A stretch of 64,000 nt of DNA. Origin: JALYXI01 sp963716685. GTDB lineage: Bacteria > Acidobacteriota > Terriglobia > Bryobacterales > Bryobacteraceae. The stretch is taken from positions 2,604,001-2,668,000 of the forward strand of contig CAVQTR010000003.1 in the NCBI GenBank assembly GCA_963716685.1, given 5' to 3'. Shown piece by piece: positions 61,862 through 64,000 of the stretch. The notes below the pieces were generated by a model. That model was not told the origin of the DNA. It worked only from the letters and a program-made list of their open reading frames with translations, and did no database searches. Both the position numbers and the translations under genes were made by a program. Every line of letters begins with the position of its first letter. Positions within the stretch are counted from its first letter, which is position 1.

Positions 61862-62749
61862 GTGCCGTCCGCTGTCACCAACACCGACTTCCCGGGCCTG
61901 CGGCTGTTTAGCCGGGGCAAGGTCCGGGATATTTACGAGGCCGGCGACGATCTGCTCTTCGTCGCCACAGACCGCATCTCGGCCTTCGACTGTATCCTGC
62001 CGAACGGCATTCCCGGCAAGGGCGAGGTGCTGACGCAGATTTCGCTGTTCTGGTTCGATTTCCTGCGCGGCATGGTCCCGAATCACTTGATTACCGCGAA
62101 TGCGGACGAGTATCCGCCGCAGTGCGCGGCCTATCGCGAACAGCTGCGCGGGCGCTCCATGCTGGTGCGGCGCGCCGAAATGATTCAGGTGGAGTGCGTG
62201 GCGCGCGGCTATGTCGCGGGTTCCGGCTGGAAGGATTATCAGCGCACCGGAGCGATCTGCGGCATCCCACTGCCCGCCGGTTTGCAGGATGGCAGCCAGC
62301 TCCCCATGCCGATTTTCACGCCGGCCACCAAAGCCGCCACCGGGCACGATGAAAACATTTCCTTCGCGGTGGTGGAAGAACTGGCAGGGCCGGAGCTGGC
62401 CGCCCGTCTGCGCGACACCACTCTGGACATCTATGAACGCGCGGCAAAGTACGCGGAGAGCCGCGGCATCATCATCGCCGATACCAAGTTCGAATTCGGC
62501 TTGATTGGCGATGAACTGGTGCTGGCCGATGAAGTCCTCACTCCGGATTCGTCGCGTTTCTGGCCGGTCCGCGAATACGCGCCAGGCGGCGCGCAGAAAT
62601 CCTTCGACAAGCAGTATGTGCGCGATTATCTGGAGACCACGGACTGGAACAAACAGCCGCCTGCGCCGCCGCTTCCCGACGAAGTGATCGCGGGAACAGC
62701 TGCGAAATACCGCGAAGCTTACACAATCCTCACGGGCAAAACGCTTTGA
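61862..62749 (+). CDS. purC: Phosphoribosylaminoimidazole-succinocarboxamide synthase
   Basis: PurC (295 residues) joins aspartate to CAIR in purine synthesis using ATP. Signature regions are LFSRGKVRDIYEAGDDLLFV (about 15-34), TDRISAFDCILPNGIPGKG (about 37-55), SMLVRRAEMIQVECVARGYV (about 98-117), GSGWKDYQ (about 119-126), FTPATKAATGHDENISF (about 151-167), and IIADTKFEFGLIGDELVLAD (about 200-219) followed by EVLTPDSSRFWP. This is the long, eukaryote/gram-negative-type layout with the TPDSSRFW ending. It starts at GTG 61862, eight bases after the broken transporter. It is intact although its neighbour is full of frameshifts. Confidence 0.95.
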   Translation: MPSAVTNTDFPGLRLFSRGKVRDIYEAGDDLLFVATDRISAFDCILPNGIPGKGEVLTQISLFWFDFLRGMVPNHLITANADEYPPQCAAYREQLRGRSMLVRRAEMIQVECVARGYVAGSGWKDYQRTGAICGIPLPAGLQDGSQLPMPIFTPATKAATGHDENISFAVVEELAGPELAARLRDTTLDIYERAAKYAESRGIIIADTKFEFGLIGDELVLADEVLTPDSSRFWPVREYAPGGAQKSFDKQYVRDYLETTDWNKQPPAPPLPDEVIAGTAAKYREAYTILTGKTL

Positions 62750-63303
62750 ACTGGCTGGACCTGCTGCTGGGCGGTCTGGCTTTGCTATCCGCCCTGGCCG
62801 GCGCGCGCAAGGGCCTGTCGCGCGAACTGATCGGGCTGGCCGCGTCGCTTCTCGCGCTTCTGCTGGGCGTGTGGTTCTATCGTTCCGCCGGCGCTTGGTT
62901 TGCGCCGTATGTCAGTTCGCAGGCGGTCGCGTCGCTCGGCGGTTTCTTCGCGATTTTTTTCGGTGTGATGATTCTCGGCGCGATTCTTTCCGCAGTGGTG
63001 AGCGGCTTCCTGCGCACCATCGGCCTCTCTCTGGTGGACCGCCTGCTGGGCGCGCTCTTTGGTTTGGCGCGCGGCCTGCTCCTTGGTTTTGGGATCGTGA
63101 TGATTCTTCTCGCAGTGGCTCCCGCATCATCTTCCGGGCAGCCTCCCGACGCCGTGGTAAAGTCGCGTTTAGCGCCTTATCTGATCGAACTGTCGCGTTT
63201 GGTTGCCCGCCTCGCACCGGACAGCGTAAAAACGAGCTTCGAAAAGAAATACGAACAGACCAAACTGTACTGGCAGCGCGCGGCGGAACACGCAGCGCAG
63301 TAG
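62746..63303 (+). CDS. cvpA: CvpA family membrane protein
   Basis: A 185-residue inner membrane protein with about four helices, matching CvpA (colicin V production protein) in length and layout. The opening LDLLLGGLALLSALAGARKGLSRELIGLAA (positions about 4-33; the GARKG-R-E-L-I-G turn is the family mark) is followed by three more hydrophobic segments and a polar tail. In E. coli cvpA lies next to purF, and here it follows purC, fitting the known link to purine genes. The exact role is unresolved; envelope homeostasis is proposed. It begins at TTG 62746, overlapping the purC stop by four bases. Confidence 0.88.
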   Translation: MNWLDLLLGGLALLSALAGARKGLSRELIGLAASLLALLLGVWFYRSAGAWFAPYVSSQAVASLGGFFAIFFGVMILGAILSAVVSGFLRTIGLSLVDRLLGALFGLARGLLLGFGIVMILLAVAPASSSGQPPDAVVKSRLAPYLIELSRLVARLAPDSVKTSFEKKYEQTKLYWQRAAEHAAQ

Positions 63304-63317
63304 AAAGAGCATTGGGG

Positions 63318-63587
63318 ATGAAGGAACATTTCGATCAATTCGTTGACTATGTGCTGGATAAGGGATTGTTTCTTGAGCAGGCCGTCGAGCTGCTGGAAAA
63401 AACGCTGATAGCGGAGACCTTGAAGAAGACCGGCGGCAACCAGTGCGCCGCCAGCAAGCTGCTGGGCATTCATCGCAACACCCTGAAACGGAAGATGGAA
63501 GAATTCCAGCTTCCGGGCCGCTTGCCGGTGCGCAGACCCATGGCTCGCGCCGCCGGCAGAGACGCAAACCGGCGTCACGTATCGTGA
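63318..63587 (+). CDS. Fis-type helix-turn-helix protein
   Basis: An 89-residue DNA-binding protein. Residues about 27-66 are a Fis/NtrC C-terminal type HTH: LEKTLIAETLKKTGGNQCAA then SKLLGIHRNTLKRKMEEF. The N-terminal 25 residues could form a short dimerisation helix, as in Fis. The last 20 residues are basic (RLPVRRPMARAAGRDANRR) and may give non-specific DNA contact. It resembles a free HTH_8 domain rather than a sigma-54 activator, as no AAA+ domain is present. Its stop overlaps the GTG of the phosphatase gene by four bases. Confidence 0.85.
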   Translation: MKEHFDQFVDYVLDKGLFLEQAVELLEKTLIAETLKKTGGNQCAASKLLGIHRNTLKRKMEEFQLPGRLPVRRPMARAAGRDANRRHVS

Positions 63588-64000
63588 AAATCCGGCTCGC
63601 CATTTTCGATCTGGATGGCACGCTGATCGATTCCAAACTCGACCTGGCGCATGCCGTAAATGCGGCCCGCGCCGACCTTGGCCTTGCGCCGCTGCCCATC
63701 GAAACGGTTTACTCCTACGTGGGCGATGGCGCCCCCATGCTGATTCGCCGGGCTCTGGGGAATCAGGCGTCGAAAGAGCAACTGGAACACGCGCTGCAGT
63801 TCTTCCTGACCTATTACGCCGACCACGTGCTGGACAACACCGTCCTGTATCCGGGGGTGCGCGAAACTCTGGATGCGCTGCAGCGCGCCGGCGTCGCGAT
63901 GGCGGTGCTGACCAATAAACCGGTGCGCATCAGCCAGACGATTATCGACCGTCTCGATCTGGGACCGCACTTCCTCTACGTTTACGGCGGCAACAGCTTC
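63584..64000 (+). CDS. HAD-superfamily phosphatase, phosphoglycolate phosphatase-like (partial)
   Basis: The first 139 codons of a HAD-IA hydrolase, running past the right edge. Motif I is LAIFDLDGTLIDSKLDL (about 5-21) with the nucleophilic Asp9 and Asp11. A helical cap follows (AHAVNAARADLGLAPLPIET). Motif II is VAMAVLTNKPVRISQ (about 103-117). Motifs III and IV lie outside the window. It is most like phosphoglycolate phosphatase (Gph) or a related 2-deoxy-sugar phosphatase; the choice is uncertain. It starts at GTG 63584 overlapping the Fis-type gene. Confidence 0.88.
   Translation, partial: MKIRLAIFDLDGTLIDSKLDLAHAVNAARADLGLAPLPIETVYSYVGDGAPMLIRRALGNQASKEQLEHALQFFLTYYADHVLDNTVLYPGVRETLDALQRAGVAMAVLTNKPVRISQTIIDRLDLGPHFLYVYGGNSF

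Overview
The window is GC-rich, gene-dense bacterial chromosome that reads as an acidobacterium of the Solibacter/Bryobacter group (inference). The markers are two proteins ending in the Solibacter-type C-terminal repeat domain (TIGR03437), a carboxypeptidase-regulatory/TonB-dependent receptor of the large OAR-like type, a PEP-CTERM protein, a periplasmic Tricorn-type protease, an S9 peptidase and many Tat- or Sec-exported enzymes. I saw no rRNA, tRNA, CRISPR array, integrase or transposase.

Layout. 0-5 kb: an effector-binding domain protein, an exported intradiol dioxygenase fused to TIGR03437, a broken membrane acyltransferase and a PEP-CTERM protein. 4.8-11 kb (minus): a heme operon read amidohydrolase - hemC - cobA/hemD fusion - lipoprotein - geranylgeranyl-reductase-like flavoprotein - hemL, mostly with 4-bp overlaps. 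11-12.2 kb: a CPA2 antiporter. 12.1-21 kb (minus): a long overlapping series, GH88 hydrolase - membrane-anchored protein - polytopic glycosyltransferase-like protein - CcsA/HemX-like protein - hemA - SAM methyltransferase - PIG-L deacetylase - GT4 glycosyltransferase - CelD/GNAT-like acyltransferase. Tetrapyrrole synthesis is therefore split over two operons, the second carrying a probable glycan-modifying cassette. 21-23.5 kb: phosphoketolase. 23.6-30.8 kb: a TIGR03437 protein, an exported-type phosphoesterase, the Tricorn protease and a YcaQ/AlkX-like winged-helix protein.

30.8-39.8 kb: a LuxR-type regulator, a SET-domain protein, a remnant of acetate kinase with a large internal deletion, XdhC, a complete three-subunit PaoABC-like molybdenum hydroxylase and, tail-to-tail with it, a second large subunit with its MocA-like nucleotidyltransferase. 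39.9-46.3 kb (minus): TonB receptor, aldo/keto reductase and an amidohydrolase with one amber codon. 46.3-51.8 kb: a transglutaminase-like protein and an RND efflux pair whose permease is frameshifted. 51.9-56.2 kb: SGNH hydrolase, esterase, class A beta-lactamase, DUF2911 protein, amidohydrolase and a small unknown. 56.2-64 kb (plus): a compact run of S9 peptidase, thiE, two frameshifted APC transporters, purC, CvpA-like protein, Fis-type HTH protein and a HAD phosphatase cut by the window edge.

Three features stand out. First, the four-gene methyltransferase/PIG-L/GT4/CelD cassette is translationally coupled to hemA. Second, an acetate-kinase relic lies in a genome region that keeps an intact phosphoketolase. 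Third, frameshifts (mostly single-base gains) are confined to genes for polytopic membrane proteins, which may be sequence error or real decay. Several candidate cis-elements (ATTGTGCA iterons, nested inverted repeats, a leader hairpin) are also listed.
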